The notes: generated by a model not told the origin, from the sequence alone. A DNA stretch of 64,000 nt from Dichetophora obliterata (GCA_963920525.1 OY986435.1:274308348-274372347); one strand, 5' to 3'. Positions 1 through 12,866 are shown, numbered from the stretch's first letter. A program made the numbers and translations.

Positions 1-345
1 TAGCCTGTGTATTTATACCGGGACCTTCAGATTAAGTAACTTGCACTCAACAACTTCTCGGCACGTTCTCAACCTTTTAAACGCAACGCGGCAATTTTCA
101 TCGGCGACTTGCTGCGTCGGTTTGTTTATTTTGTGAATTCAATTATTTGTAGTTCAGTACGCTTAGTGCATAATGCCACTTATTTCATTTGTTAATGTTT
201 TTTCAAATGTCTTACACATACATGTTGCATAACTTTTGAAGCAAGTCTGAATGCATTTGGTTTCTAGTTGCATTGCTTTTCAACTTTTTCGCTGTTGCGT
301 TGAAGTTGCGTTGGAATTGCATTGACCAAATGTGGAAAAGGCCTT
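1..345. other. Stretch without a recognised gene
   Basis: No reading frame of coding quality on either strand. The only texture is a run of related GCGTTG/GTTGCGTTG words near 290-325, just before the foldback element begins. Confidence 0.5.
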
Positions 346-1974
346 ACGAGTAATTGCTTGCAGCAATTTGTGTTGCTAACACAACATGTATATGTTGCTT
401 TGCAGAAAACCACTGCTTAAACTGTATTATTTAGATTTCGGAACAGAGCAGCCTGACTTTGTTTGCATTATTTTTGCTTGATTTGTTGTTGCTGCATTGG
501 ACTTTTTTTACGCTAGGATTTTGTTTAAGTTTTGGAAGCATTTCGTTGATCGTCAGATATTCATATTTTTGCAACTTTGTCTATCTGAAGCAAAGGCGTT
601 TTAGATAAATCGCTATATCTTTTTTATTTCTAATCGGATAGAAATGCTCCGAAGGACAAAATTGATTAATCTTTCAAATGACATTAAAATTAAATTTTTC
701 AAAAATTAATCCAATTATTTATTACCTATTTTAAACAGAGTTAAAACAAAAACTCTAATCTACTGAACAGAGTTAAATCCACTCATACCTTTAAATTGTA
801 TTTTTTAAAGAAAATGCCGTCAATTTTGTTTTCTTGTTTTTATTTCTTTGTGACTAAATTGTTATTCGGCTAATTTGTTAAAAAAGTATATATATATCTA
901 TCTGAAGCAAAAGCGGTTTAGATAAATCGCTATATCTCTTTTTTGATTCTAATCGGATTAAAATGCTCCAGAAGGCAAAATTTTAGAAAATTGATTAATC
1001 CTTAAGATGACGTTAAAATTAAATTTTTCGAAATCTGCTGCACAGGGTTAAATCCACTCATACCTTAAAACTTCATTGTTTAAAGAAAAGACCTTCACTT
1101 TTGTTTTTTTTTTTGATAAGATATGATTTTTAAAAGCAAAACCTAGGCTCATAAGCAAACTTTTAGATGGAATTATTAAATACATATTAATTATCTAAAA
1201 TTATGTCAAACTAATTTTTTATAAAATTCTTCTTTAATTGTTTTAAATAGATTTTAAAAAACTTTCCGTTAATACGTTATATGATGCCAAGAAAAATATT
1301 CGAACGTTATCTGATTCTCTGGGTAAAATATGTTCATAACAACTTAGTTTTCTTCCTTAATTTAATTTTAATTAATTTGCGATTCGGCCCTGTTATAATA
1401 ACAAAAAAGATGTTATTATTGTTTTTTTTTAAAGTATGATGAAAGCTTCTAAACAAATTGTGAAATCGAATTATTTGTTAAATTGTGAAAAAGGAATACA
1501 TATGTCAATGAAACTCAAAACAACTCAAATGGTTGTAAGATTTTTGTAATATTGGTAGCTTTAAAATGAATTATTTAAAAATACGTTTTTTGATAAATTT
1601 AAAATTAAAAAATTAAAAAGTTTTTTAATTTTTTCCTTTCCCTTTGAAAATTTAAAAATGAAAATATAAATTAAATTTCTAAAGATTTTTTCTTTGGTTT
1701 TAAATTTTGTTTAATTGAAATGTATCAATATTTCCATCCAAAATTTGTTTACAGGCCTAGATTTTGCTGAAAAAAAGAACCAATAATAATATAATTTTTT
1801 TAACAACATATTAGCCAAGTCGTTATTTAATTCTAAATAAATAAAACAAAAAAAATTCGATTAAAAGGTATTAGCGGATTTAACCCTGTGCAGCAAATTG
1901 GAGTTTTTGTTTTATATCTATTTAAAATAAAATTTTGTCCTTTGGAGCATTTGAATCCGATTAGAAACAAAAAC

Positions 1975-2697
1975 AAGTAAGGAATTATCTTCGACTGGGC
2001 CGAAGTTAAAATACCCCCACGGCTGAATTATAGTATATATAAAGTCTTAAGCAAACTGTTAAATATATGTAAAGAGATTTTCCCGTTTTGGTTAAGTCAC
2101 TTTGTATGGGAGGTTGGCGTGGTTTTCATCCGATTTTTACAAATTTAATACTCAAAATAAATATTTAATATTTAAGAGACTGTGCAAAATTTGAAGTCAT
2201 TAAATTGATTTTTGTCAAATTTAAAGAGATTTCCCCGTTTTGGTTAAGTCACTTTGTATGGGAGGTAGGTGTGGTTTTCAGCTGATTTTTACAAATTTAA
2301 TACTAAAAATAAATATTAAATATATAAGAGAATGTACGAAATTTGAAGGCATTAAATTGATTTTTGAGGAATTTAAAGAGATCTTACCGTTTTGGTTAAG
2401 TCACTTTGTATGGGAGGTAGGCGTGGTTTTCATCCGATTTTGCTCAGATTCGAACTTGACCTCCATTTTGTATAAAAAGCTTATATTTTGAATTTCGTTA
2501 TGATAGCTCAAAAATTACGGCTGCTATCGTGGACACAGACGGACAGACGGACATGGCTAAATCGACTCAGGAGGTGATCCTGATCAGGAATATATATACT
2601 TTTCTATACCGGCCACGCCTCTTTGTCGGCGTTGCAAACGGAGTGACAAAATTAATGTACCCCCATTACGTTTTTTAAACGTGGGGGTATAAAGATA
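1975..2697. mobile_element. Non-autonomous interspersed element inserted in the foldback arm
   Basis: The block interrupts the right arm of the foldback: the arm sequence resumes after it, and the other copy of the arm lacks it. It starts with AAGTAAGGAATTATC and a small hairpin (CTTCG...CGAAG), followed by TACCCCCACG. It ends with the complement of that word, CGTGGGGGTA, inside a second hairpin (2660-2692). It also contains the word GGACAGACGGACATGGCTAA, familiar from dispersed fly repeats. No coding capacity; the superfamily is not established. Confidence 0.6.
2071..2443. repeat. Tandem repeat, period 152 bp, about 2.4 copies
   Basis: Units start at 2071, 2223 and 2375 with AAAGAGAT, followed by CCGTTTTGGTTAAGTCACTT and then TGTATGGGAGGT. 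The spacing is exactly 152 bp both times. It lies inside the inserted element at 1975-2697. Confidence 0.85.
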
Positions 2698-3221
2698 TAG
2701 CGATTTATCTTAACCGCCTTTGATTCAGATAAATAAATATGTACTTTTTTAACAAATAAGCTGAATAAAAATTTAGTCACAAAGAAATAAAAACAAGACA
2801 ACAAATTGATGGCATTTTCTTTAAAAAAAACAATTTAAAGGTATGAGTGGACTTAACTCTGTTCAGTAGATTAGAGTTTTTGATTTAAATCTGTTTAAAA
2901 GAGGCAATAAATAATTGAAATAGTTTTTGAAAAATATAATTTTAATGTCATTTGAAAGATTAATCAATTTTTTAAAATTTTGTAATTTGGAGCACTTCAA
3001 TCCGATTAGAAATAAAAAAGATAAAGCGATTTATCTAAAACGCCTTTGCTTCAGATAGACAAAATTGCAAAAATATGATTTATACCTGACGATCAACAAA
3101 ATGCTTCCAAAACGTGAACAAAATCCTAGCGTAACAACAAAAGTCCTATGCAGCAACAACAAATCAAGCAAAAAAAAAATGTAATCTGCTCTGTTCCGAA
3201 ATCTAAATAATACGTGTCTAA

Positions 3222-3623
3222 TGGACCAGTTAGCCTCGCATGGCATAGCAGTGCATGGCTTAACAAGCGTTACATCGAAATCTGTTTAGTGGGATTTGTG
3301 TGTATCTGATTGAGCACAACATGGCAACGCATGGCAATGCTCAGATAAAAACAGAAATGCATCTCTGACTACATAGATAAACATAGAAGATCTATTCATT
3401 TTGATTTCTGTGTATTCTTCTATGTATTTGACGTTTTGGCAAAACAGGTGTAAAGTTGTAAAATTGTTTGACCAAGTGCGGTTAATTTATAAAAATAAAA
3501 TCGTTGTATTCTTTTTTTTATTGCTCTATTTTGGCCATGTGACTATGCTTTGCATAATCACCATTTATTTGGTTGTTGCTAGCGTTGCATGCGTTGCTGT
3601 GCCATGCGAGGCTAACTGGACCA
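3222..3623. mobile_element. MITE with TAA target duplication, PIF/Harbinger-like
   Basis: The left terminus is TGGACCAGTTAGCCTCGCAT, and the right terminus read inward is TGGTCCAGTTAGCCTCGCAT; the similarity continues further inward. TAA is present on both sides (3219-3221 and 3624-3626). The other foldback arm represents the empty site, with TTTAAGCAGTGG continuous. A 3-bp TWA-type duplication is characteristic of PIF/Harbinger elements, and the family assignment rests on that alone. It is about 402 bp, with no transposase. Confidence 0.75.
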
Positions 3624-3929
3624 TAAGCAGTGGTTTTCTGCAAAGCAACATATACATGTTGTGCTAGGAACACAAATTGCTGGTAGCGATTACTCGTTAG
3701 GTTTCCTACTCGTCGGGTCTCTTGTCTTGTACAAATTTTTCATTCCGTACCGGACCTTTCACATGCAAGGTCCATTTATATTTATAGTCTCTGGTTTGGT
3801 TCGCAATCGTGTTGTTTGCTGTGCTGCTTTTGGTGTTGTTGTTATGAATATATATATATAAAATGTATGTATGGGACATTACATGGCACGGGTCATACAA
3901 AATTTGCCACCAAAATTTTTTTTCAATAA

Positions 3930-5575
3930 AAGTTATGTTTTATGGTTAATTATTCAAAAATATTTGATACGTATTTTTTTTATTTAAAAAAAGGACTTCA
4001 CGAGAAAATAACTTTTTTATATTACGATTTTAAAAAAGGCCCTTTTTTCAATCGTTTATTGGAAAAATTTGTTCCAAAGAAGAAGCGCCTTTTTTTTTGC
4101 TTTCGATTGATGTTCACTAAGACTTAATCACATTACTTTTTAATTGCGAAAAATAGAGATTTCCAAATTGGATTTTTTTTAATTTGGGCCTTATTTTTTT
4201 TTAAAGTTAAAACCTTTTCCTAATTACTGGTAGAATTCCAGAATGAGCACTTGAATACTAACTGAGCAATGACTTTTTTCAATTGCAACTTACACGTGCG
4301 CAGTGAACCTCGGTGCGACTTGCTTGACTTAAGAGTTTTGCACTATCGTATACTCACAAAATACTTATGTTACAATTGAAGGGTTTATTGCAAGATCATG
4401 TCACTTAATAATAAGTCGATACAATCAGGTTACACTCCTTTAGAAATGATATTTTCTATGAAAAATTATATTGAACAATTTAACTACAAGAAGTGGGGCC
4501 TTAATAATTCGGAAAGGACCCGTCATCTTATCAGTCGGTGTTATTATAGAATTGCGTAAGAGACCCAAATTTAACAATAATTTTTTCGATTCCAATTGCT
4601 TACCACGTTGTTGCTATAAGCCCATGAATTTTAAGTGTTTAAAATTAAGAAAATTTCATATCATTTTCAAACTTTCTCGACGTGCTATTCTCTTAATAGT
4701 TCCTCAAGTCCCATCACAAGGCCCTTTGCCATGTGCCGTTGCGTGAAAATGGCACTGTGAGGGGCGGTTAAAATCAGATTTGAGATGAAAAAAATTCGCA
4801 AAGTGTTTGACACTTTTGAATTGCTGAAAAGCGCCGTCAGAAAAATAAATGCAGTTTTGTATGTGTGGATAGTTTTGTGAAAAATACTCATTAAGGGATT
4901 TAAGAAAAAACGTACACAGCTATCGCATCATGTTTTATGCAGTCAGAAATGATCATTAATGTCTTATGCTCCATTTCGTTATTAATTTTGTGATAAAAAA
5001 CTATTGGAAATATGGTTGCTTAATCGTTGTTCCAATGAAAACTTGTTATAGCATTTTGAATAACGAACGCACAATTTTCCGAAAAATTGCAAACTATTAA
5101 AGTCTCATCATTTTTCAGATTTTTTTTTTTACATTCCTAAAATACGAAGCTTGTTTTTTGCGATAAAATTATGTTTAATAAATATTCTTTGAGCTCTACA
5201 AAACCTTTAAGGAAACTCCAGAGATGTGCAACGAGTGATTCATACTTTGAGTTTACTTATCGTTTACTTATGTTTACTTATGTTGCCAATAGCTCTAAAA
5301 TAAGAAGATATATAAGTTAATCGAATATAAAACCTTTTTTAACGGATTACAAACGAATATACTCTGATTCGAGTTTACTTTGAATGCTAAAAAAGCGCCT
5401 CATTGCAAAAAGGTGCACATTTCTTCTACGGAACAAATTTTTCTATCTTCTTTAGTTATTGCAGTATGAGCGGTTGAAAAAGGGCCTTTTTTAAAAACGT
5501 AACATAAAAAAATTATTTTCTCGAGAAGTCCTTTTTTTTAAATAAAAAACACCTATCAAATATGTGTCTATACTT
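3930..5575. repeat. Second foldback structure
   Basis: The left arm (about 3947-4105) contains TATTTAAAAAAAGGACTTC and AAAAAAGGCCCTTTTTTCAA. The reverse complement lies at about 5384-5565, including GAAAAAGGGCCTTTTTTAAA. Further shared words are GGAAAAATTTGTTCC-like and AAGCGCCT at the inner ends. The 1.3-kb loop holds no recognisable gene; short reading frames there have no family resemblance. Confidence 0.65.
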
Positions 5576-5599
5576 ACGATACTATCAAAACTGTGTCTT

Positions 5600-6414
5600 T
5601 TTTTTTGTAAGGCGTTTTGATCTGGCGTTACCCTACTTAAATTTCCATTGGAGTTAAATTGGGTTATTAAGTAATAAGGTTGTTAAGTAGTAATGTAATT
5701 TAGTAATCAAAAAGACAAATTTGATATATTGTCCTCTACTTGCCTCAACTATTTTTTCATTACTTTTAGCCAATTTACTGAAACAAAAATATTTATGAAA
5801 CATTTACTAAACATTTACGAAAAATAAAAACTATATTTGTGAAACAGTGCAGACGATTTGATCATCAAAGTAAATGAATTTCTGTACATCTTGTTAAATT
5901 AATAAAATTAATATGTTTCCCTTAAACAGAGCAGTAAAAGAATGCTTTCAAATTGATTTTATTCAAAAAAAGTGAATCAGTAAATAACGAAATAAGAATA
6001 ATTTCAATGAATGCAAAATTGATTTATCAATAATATTTTTAATTCAAATTCATTTTTAAAAAATTCATTAGAATTATTCATTTTCGTAATTCAGAATAAT
6101 GAATCAATTTTTTATTCATTTGATTGTTATTAACAAAAAATTCAATTCACAAAGAAATACAGAATTTTAAATTATTCTTTTTTATTCATTATTTTTTTTA
6201 TTCATTATTCATTTTGTTTTCATAATCCGCTTGTTATTAATTTTTCATCTTATTTACCATTTTACGGAATGAAAGATGATAGATAGAAATATTAAAATCA
6301 TCAGTTCGCCATCAGCTGTTACATACACAAAATCCAGAATGGAACCTTATGTTTTGGGAAAAATTTCTTGGTGTGTAGAATTCTGAATTTCATACCAAAA
6401 CCGTTACTTTTGAA
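5600..6414. other. AT-rich stretch without a recognised gene
   Basis: Dense TTCATT/ATTCAT words (about 5870-6240) make this low-complexity DNA. No coding signal on either strand. Confidence 0.5.
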
Positions 6415-6709
6415 CTTCAGCCCAAATTTAGTTACCAAGAACGATAGAGCGGGAGTTGATCATAGTGCCAATAGATTTATCATTAAAAATACATTTTTTT
6501 AACAAACATGCAGAATAGAATCTTTTCACATTCTATAATTATTTCGATTTTTTAAGAAAAACATATATTCACCTGAACTAAGTTTTTTACTTTTAACCCA
6601 TATAAATGAAGAACAATTTATAGCAATTGGAATAAGAAGTGACATATTTGTCATATAAATGTGAATTTTAGTTAAAAAATGTATGTTTTAATCAATTTGG
6701 TAACTGTAG
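6415..6709 (+). repeat. Dispersed ~295-bp repeat, copy 1
   Basis: Begins CTTCAGCCCAAATTTAGTTA and ends near GGTAACTGTAG. A close copy in the same orientation lies at 11506-11802. Both copies precede the ~815-bp repeat units, so the two modules appear to travel together. Confidence 0.85.
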
Positions 6710-6960
6710 AAGCAACTAGAACAGATGGCAACCCTTGATAGAGTTGATGGCGGTGATCTAAAATGGCCTCCTGCTTTAAAGTGTCATATGATTAGCAGCC
6801 ATACAATTCATAATAATGAATTAGAGGATCTGCACATTCATATGCTAGTTTAAACAGTGAGTTGATCACAGCTTAATCACTCAAAGACTACTGATGAGGA
6901 ATATGTAGCGATTTCCGAAAAAGACTGTCTAGTCAGCTAAGTGATTGACTCTATACAGAG

Positions 6961-6978
6961 TTGTTGTTGTTGTTGTTG
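6961..6978. repeat. TTG microsatellite
   Basis: Six perfect TTG units. The flank upstream (about 6901-6970, ending ATACAGAGTTGTTG) recurs diverged at 25,313-25,385. Confidence 0.8.
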
Positions 6979-7059
6979 CCTTCTTGAAAACTCACTTGAT
7001 CTAAAGCTCACAATCTTAATTCATGTAATTATTCAATAGATCATAAAAACTTATTAAAA

Positions 7060-9050
7060 TTTTTAACTTTTCTAAAAGCTGTAGGTTACTTATTGGTGGT
7101 GCCAAAGTTTGTGTTGAAATGATATTGGTGAATAATGAACGAATAAAAAATGCTATTGCAACTAACTGCAGGCTGCTGTTAGCAACATTTCCATCAATTA
7201 ATTAAAATCTCAACTGAGTGGCATCAGAGAATCTATCGTATGTGACATTTGTTAGAAACAGTTTCATTTGAGGTTTATTGACACACACCCACAAATGTGC
7301 TGAACAAAGCCTAAGCACTCACGCATTTTAGTTTTTTGTGCTGTGAAAAGTTCCCTTAACTCGATACTGTGCAATAGTTACAAACTTTTTTAAAATTTTC
7401 CTGCACTTTAAAAGCATTCACATGGACTTCATCCACTGCTGTCGGATGTCGTTCCAAATGTGTTACGCTTATTTTCATTTCATATAGTTGTTGTTGGATC
7501 AATTTTTCATGTTAATCTCTCATTGTTTTTGTTCGTAAGGAGAGAACAGTGCATACGAAGAGAAATAATATTTTAAGAAAATTAAAAACTAAGCATCATT
7601 TGCTCAACTCAAACACTAAACACAACCAACTTATAATGAGCATTTATTTATAAAATTGAGTAAAATGAACGATTGCTTCAAACAAGAATAAAATACTTGG
7701 TTCTAGAACCTGTAACAAGACATAAATCAAGAAAATATTTTCTTAATTTAAGCAAACTCGGAGTTGGTTTGAAGAAGCTGTCACTTTTTTGAACTTTTGC
7801 TTTTTGAAAAAGTGTTATCTCAGTTGAGGGAACTTTGAGTTGAGAGAACTACTTGGTTAAATTAACACTTAAACTTAAATTTTCCAAAAGCTGTAGGTTA
7901 TTGGTGGTGACAAAGTTTGTGATGATATGGCATTGGTAAATAATGAATGCATAAAAAATGCTAGTGCATTTAACTGCAGGCTGCTGTTAGCAACATTTCC
8001 ATCAATTAATTAAAATCTCAACTGAGTGGCATCAGAGTATCTATCGTATGTGACATTTGTTAGAAACAGTTTCATTTGAGGTTTATTGACACACACCCAC
8101 AAATGTGCTGAACAAAGCCTAAGCACTCACGCATTTTAGTTTTTTGTGCTGTGAAAAGTTCCCTTAACTCGATACTGTGCAATAGTTACAAACTTTTTTA
8201 AAATTTTCCTGCACCTTAAAAGCATTCACATGGACTTCATCCACTGCTGTCGGATGTCATTCCAAATGTGCTACACTTATTTTCATTTCATATAGTTATT
8301 GTTGGCTAAATTTTTCATGTTAATCTCTCATTGTTTTTGTTCGTAAGGAGAGAACAGTGCGTATGAAGAGAAATAATATTCTAAAAAAAATAAAAACTAA
8401 GCATCATTTGCTCAAATCAAACACTAAAAACTGAACTTAAGAACAACCATCTTATAATGAGCATTTATTTATAAAATTGAGTTAAATGAACGATTGCTTC
8501 AAACAAGAATAAAATACTTGGTTCTAGAACCTGTAACGAAACATAAATCAAGAAAATATTTTCTTAATTTAAGCAAACTCGGAGTTGGTTTGAAGAAGCA
8601 GTCACTTTTTTGAACTTTTGCTTTTTGCAAAAGTGTAATCTCGGTTGAGGGAACCTTGAGTTGAGAGAACTACTTGGTTAAGTTAACACTTAAACTTAAC
8701 TTTTCTAAAAGCTGTAGATTATTGGTGGTGACAAAGTTTGTGTTGATATAGCATTGGTAAATAATGAATGCATAAAAAATGCTAGTGCAACTTACTGTAG
8801 GCTGCTGTTAGCAACATTTCCATCAATGAATTAAAATCGCAACTGAGTGGCATCAGTGTATCTATCGTATGTGACATTTGTTAGAAAAAATTTTATTTGA
8901 GGTTTATTGACACACACCCACAAATGAGCTGAACACAGCCTAAGCACTCACGCATTTTAGTTTTTTGTGCATTGAAAAGTTCCCCTAGCTCGATACTGTG
9001 CAATAGTTACAAACTTTTTCAAAATTTTCCTGCACCCTAAAAGCATTCAC
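7060..9050. repeat. Tandem array of an ~815-bp unit (about 2.4 copies)
   Basis: The anchor word AAAAGCTGTAG recurs at about 7074, 7886 and 8707, giving periods of 812 and 821 bp. The units are nearly identical, sharing for example GAGTGGCATCAG, TTGACACACACCCACAAATG and GGTTCTAGAACCTG. The third unit stops abruptly near 9050 inside AAAAGCATTCAC, where unrelated sequence begins. A separate nearly full unit lies at 11,830-12,715. No reading frame survives across the units, so this is a non-coding satellite-like or element-derived repeat. Confidence 0.85.
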
Positions 9051-10140
9051 GTTCTATGAAAAGAGTATGAAAAGCATTCTGTCGGACACTCAAATCATAC
9101 CCGAGTGTCGTGCTGTTCTCAACTCTATCCATACTTAATAATATGTGTAAAATACTTAAAGGCATTCGGCTCATTAGCATTTTTTCGGGTATAAGTATAT
9201 TCTCATATCCGAGAGCGGCGTGATCCGATCCACTTCGAGCCGTTTTCAATGAGTGCGTTGAGTCAGTTTATTATAAAGGCGCTCGATCCGAATGTATTTT
9301 GCCAATTGAGAAAACGTATTGCACTCTGGCTTTTTTAAGTACGAAAAGCATTATTAAAAAGGTTTTTTGCATACTTGAAAATTTTTTTGTTTTTGCAATA
9401 AATTTCTTATGCAATGTTGATATGATAAAAAAACGTAAATTTATCTTCGGATGTCGACGGTATTTTAAATAAAGAAATGCTTTTATTGGACCTTAAGTTG
9501 AGCGATTAAAAAAAAAACTGACAGAATTTTTTGCGTCCTTGAAGAACATTTGAACAACATTTAAAAACTAAATGCGTTTCGAAGAAAATGTAGATTTGTT
9601 TAGTCTAAAGGTTTATTACCATAGTCATTTTCTTTAGTATGCTTTTAGGCATTTCTTTATATAACGATCACTTCTTACGAAAGTGCGGCATATTAATATA
9701 TAGGTATATTTTTTTATTTAAAATCGTTAAATTTTTAATGTAAATAGTGAAAGCATTTATTTCTAAATATGATAAATGTTTTAAAATGTTATAATTCTTC
9801 TTTTGCAATACTAGAATATATTTACAAAGTACTTAAGTATTCTATAGTGTGTTTCTCAGTCTATTAACTTGCTATGTTAATATATAGTATATATTTTTTC
9901 AAAAATTAAAATTAAATTGAATTAGTAAAACAGTAATGTGATATGTGTAAAGGTGAATTTATTCACATTATCTTATAGCTTTCTATGAAACATTTTGATG
10001 AAATTCGCAATAAAATGTTTTCAAAACTATTCAAATATTCAAATTCCCTTGTCAAGAAATGTTCTTCAAACATCTTCAATTAGCTGAAAGTGAAATATAT
10101 ATTCTTTGATTCTAAACATTTTAAACAAATTAGAATATGT
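9051..10140. other. Stretch without a recognised gene
   Basis: Unique-looking AT-rich DNA. A TATA-like tract (TTTATTATAAAGGCGC near 9270) follows GAGTCAG, but no reading frame follows it, so I do not call a promoter. Confidence 0.4.
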
Positions 10141-10553
10141 ACACAGAGAAGATTTGTTTGGTTGAATCAAGCAAATGTTTTGCTTAAAAGCAAATCAGCA
10201 AAACTTTGCTCAATCACAATGTGATTTAAGAAAAAGATTGCTTAATTGTAATCACTCCTCGTGTATTTAGGAAAAAGCAAAATTTTGATTATATTTTAGC
10301 AAAATTTTGCTTAATTATTATAAAATGAAAATCAAATTTTTATTTAATTCAAGCAAATATTTGCTTAGTTATTATAAATTGGAATAGCAAATTTTTACTT
10401 AATTCATGCAAATATTTGCTTAGTTATTACAAATATGAATAGCACATTTTGATTAGTTTTTGCTTAAATTTAGCATAATTTTGAAGTGGCTGAGAATTAA
10501 GCGCAAGTTTTGCTTAATCACAGTAATAATGTAGCAAACAGTTTTCTCGGTGT
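10141..10553. mobile_element. MITE with ACACMGAGAA termini
   Basis: The left end is ACACAGAGAAGATTTGTTTG, and the right end read inward is ACACCGAGAAAACTGTTTGC. The interior repeats the self-complementary word AAGCAAATATTTGCTT and TTGCTTAGTTATTA at about 50-bp spacing. A related, larger element starts at 63,402. No clear target duplication was seen. Confidence 0.65.
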
Positions 10554-10849
10554 ATGCAAGCCATGTTTTTTATGTTACATGACATGTGCTCACTTTATCA
10601 CAATGATTATTATCTTTTTAATTGTTGATAGTATCACATTTACAACCAGCGCCAATTTGTGGCAAAACGCATGAGGTTCATTCCTTTATTTAGAATAAAA
10701 ACGAAACGATAAGCTTCTTTTTTGACGATTTTTTTCTGTTTTTTTAAAAAGCAAACAAATAATATCTTTGAATACTATAAACCACTAATGTTAACAGTTT
10801 AGATGCTGCGCTTCATTGAAGTTGAAATTGGGAAAAACACGTGAAGTGG

Positions 10850-11320
10850 AAAATTTGGTATGGGAGGTGGGCGTGGCAAAAATAATTTTTTTTAAGTTAG
10901 ACATATATTGAAGATTTCTGACAGAATGGTTCTTGTATTGGGTCTAGATAAAAAAAATTATGGCGTTTTAAATATTTGTGTTGTATGGGAGGTAGGCGTG
11001 ATTGAGGGCGGATTTAAAAAATATTTTTGTGTGTATTCTAATAAAGCAAATTCCAAATAATACACAAAATTTAATTGGTCTACGATGAGCCCTTCTATTT
11101 ATTGACAACTTTTGTATGGGGCTCAACCACTGTGCGGTGCACGTGTCTATTTGCTTCTTGTGCGTAAACACATGCAATAGAAGTTTAATTTAAATTATGC
11201 GCTTGTGATTTGGCAACTTAAGGTTACAGAAAAATAAAAAAATACTTTACAAATTTAATAATATCTTCTGTTTTCAGAAAATGAATGACACTTACGATAC
11301 TATCGAAGCTGCGTATTATT
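10850..11320 (+). repeat. Long dispersed repeat, copy 1
   Basis: Shares its order of modules with 50,445-50,895: a GGTGGGCGTG block, GTTGTATGGGAGGTAGGCGT, AATTGGTCTACGA, CCTTCTATTTATTGACA, CAACCACTGTGCGG and finally ACGATACTATCGA. Both copies are in the same orientation, about 39.6 kb apart. Non-coding; the superfamily is not recognised. Confidence 0.75.
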
Positions 11321-11505
11321 TTTAAGCCTCAACAACTTTACCTCATGCGCAGCTTTCACTGTGTAAGATAAAAACAAAAAGCAACACAAGAATAACACAT
11401 CTGTTATTCAGCAGGAAAAAATAGCACAACTTTAAACTGGTACGCCGCATCGTTTGTGTGCTTTTCCGATCATGTCTGTGTGAAAAAAACGATTTGTGCC
11501 GAGCA

Positions 11506-11802
11506 CTTCAGCCCAAATTTAGTTACCAAGAACGATAGAGCGGGAGTTGATCAAAGTGTCAATAGATTTATCATATAAAAATACATTTTTGAACAAAAAT
11601 GCAGAATAGAATCTTTTCGCCTTCTATAATTTTTTCGATATTTTTAAGAAAAACAAATATTCACCTGAACTAAGTTTTTTAGTTCCTAGCCATATAAATG
11701 AAGAACGATTTATAGCAATTGGAATAAGAAGTGACATATTTGTCATATAAATGTGAATTTTAGTTAAAAAAATGTATGTTTTAATCAATTTGGTAACTGT
11801 AG
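11506..11802 (+). repeat. Dispersed ~295-bp repeat, copy 2
   Basis: Near-identical to 6415-6709, from CTTCAGCCCAAATTTAGTTA through GGTAACTGTAG. It is followed almost directly by another ~815-bp unit. In copy 1 about 330 bp of other sequence separates the two modules. Confidence 0.85.
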
Positions 11803-11829
11803 CAATATGTTTCCATGAAAATAAAATTT

Positions 11830-12715
11830 TTAACTTTTCTAAAAGCTGTAGGTTACTTATTGGTGGTGCCAAAGTTTGTGTTGAAATGGTATTGGTTAAT
11901 AATGAACGCAAAAAAAAAATGCTAGTGCAACTAACTGCAGGCTGCTGTTAGCAACATTTCCATCAATGAATTAAAATCTCAACTGGGTGGCATTAGTGTA
12001 TCTATCGTATGTGACATTTGTTAGAAACAATTTCATTTGAGGTTTATTGACACACACCCACAAATGTGCTGAACACAGCCTAAGCACTCACGCATTTTAG
12101 TTTTTTGTGCTGTGAAAAGTTCCCTTAACTCGATACTGTGCAATAGTTACAGACTTTTTTAAAATTTTCCTGCACCTTAAAAGCATTCACATGGACTTCA
12201 GCCACTACTGTCGGATGTCATTCCAAATGTGTTTCACTTATTTTCATTTCATATAGTTGTTGTTGGCTCAATTTTTCATGTTAATCTCTCATTGTTTTTG
12301 TTCGTAAGGAGAGAACAGTGCATACGAAGAGAAATAATATTTTAAGAAAATTAAAAACTAAGCATCATTTGCTCAAATCTAAAATTAAAAACTAAAGTTA
12401 AGAGCAACCATCTCATAATGAGCATGTATTTCTAAAATTAAGTGAAATGAACGATTGCTTCAAACAAGAATAAAATAATTGGTTCTAGAACCTGCAACAA
12501 GACATAAATCAAGAAAATATTTTCTTAGTTTTAGCAAACTCAGAGTTGGTTATTACAAAGAATGTTGAATAAATAACTTAGTTAAAAAATTCCAGTGTTG
12601 AGAAAATTGTTCTTAACTCAATTAAGCAGTCACTTTTTTTAACTTTTGCTTTTTGCAAAAGTGTAATCTCGGTTGAGGGAACTTTGGGTTGAGAGAACTA
12701 CTTGGTTAAGCCAAC
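11830..12715. repeat. Fourth copy of the ~815-bp unit
   Basis: Matches the units at 7060-9050 from AAAAGCTGTAGGTTA to ACTACTTGGTTAAG. It carries an extra stretch of about 60-70 bp near 12,550-12,625 that the other copies lack. Confidence 0.85.
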
Positions 12716-12866
12716 ACGTAGTTTCTACCATTGAATACTCTGTAGAGGAAACTATACAATTTCAAAAGCACTGAGTTGATGAAGCAGACAAAAAAAAAAG
12801 GGAATGTAAAGGAACTCTACATATATCTGTATATTGCACATGCATAAGTACATATCCTGCAAACAT

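Larger units (their letters stand above)
345..3720. repeat. Large foldback (inverted-repeat) structure with nested insertions
   Basis: The left arm (about 348-1115) returns in reverse complement on the right in three blocks: about 1862-1975, 2695-3218 and 3627-3717. The outermost match is the tract containing CATGTATATGTTGCTTTGCA (left, near 383) and its complement near 3645. Each arm contains two tandem copies of a module beginning TATCTGAAGCAAA and continuing GATAAATCGCTATATC (near 578 and 896 on the left). The gaps in the right arm are explained by two later insertions, one at 1975-2697 and one at 3222-3623. The loop (about 1115-1862) is AT-rich and non-coding. This is the structure of Foldback-type elements or of an inverted duplication. 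No transposase is visible. Confidence 0.75.

Noticed and set aside
2071..2443. Direct repeats that could be read as a CRISPR-like array
   Set aside because: The period is 152 bp with long conserved units, no short identical repeats separated by unique spacers, and the context is an insect transposon.
3401..3667. 88-residue hydrophobic frame
   Set aside because: It lies inside and across the end of the MITE at 3222-3623; AT-rich DNA gives chance hydrophobic frames.
9255..9300. Core promoter (GAGTCAG...TTATAAAGGCGC)
   Set aside because: No transcript, frame or LTR structure could be tied to it; a TATA-like word is expected by chance in AT-rich DNA.
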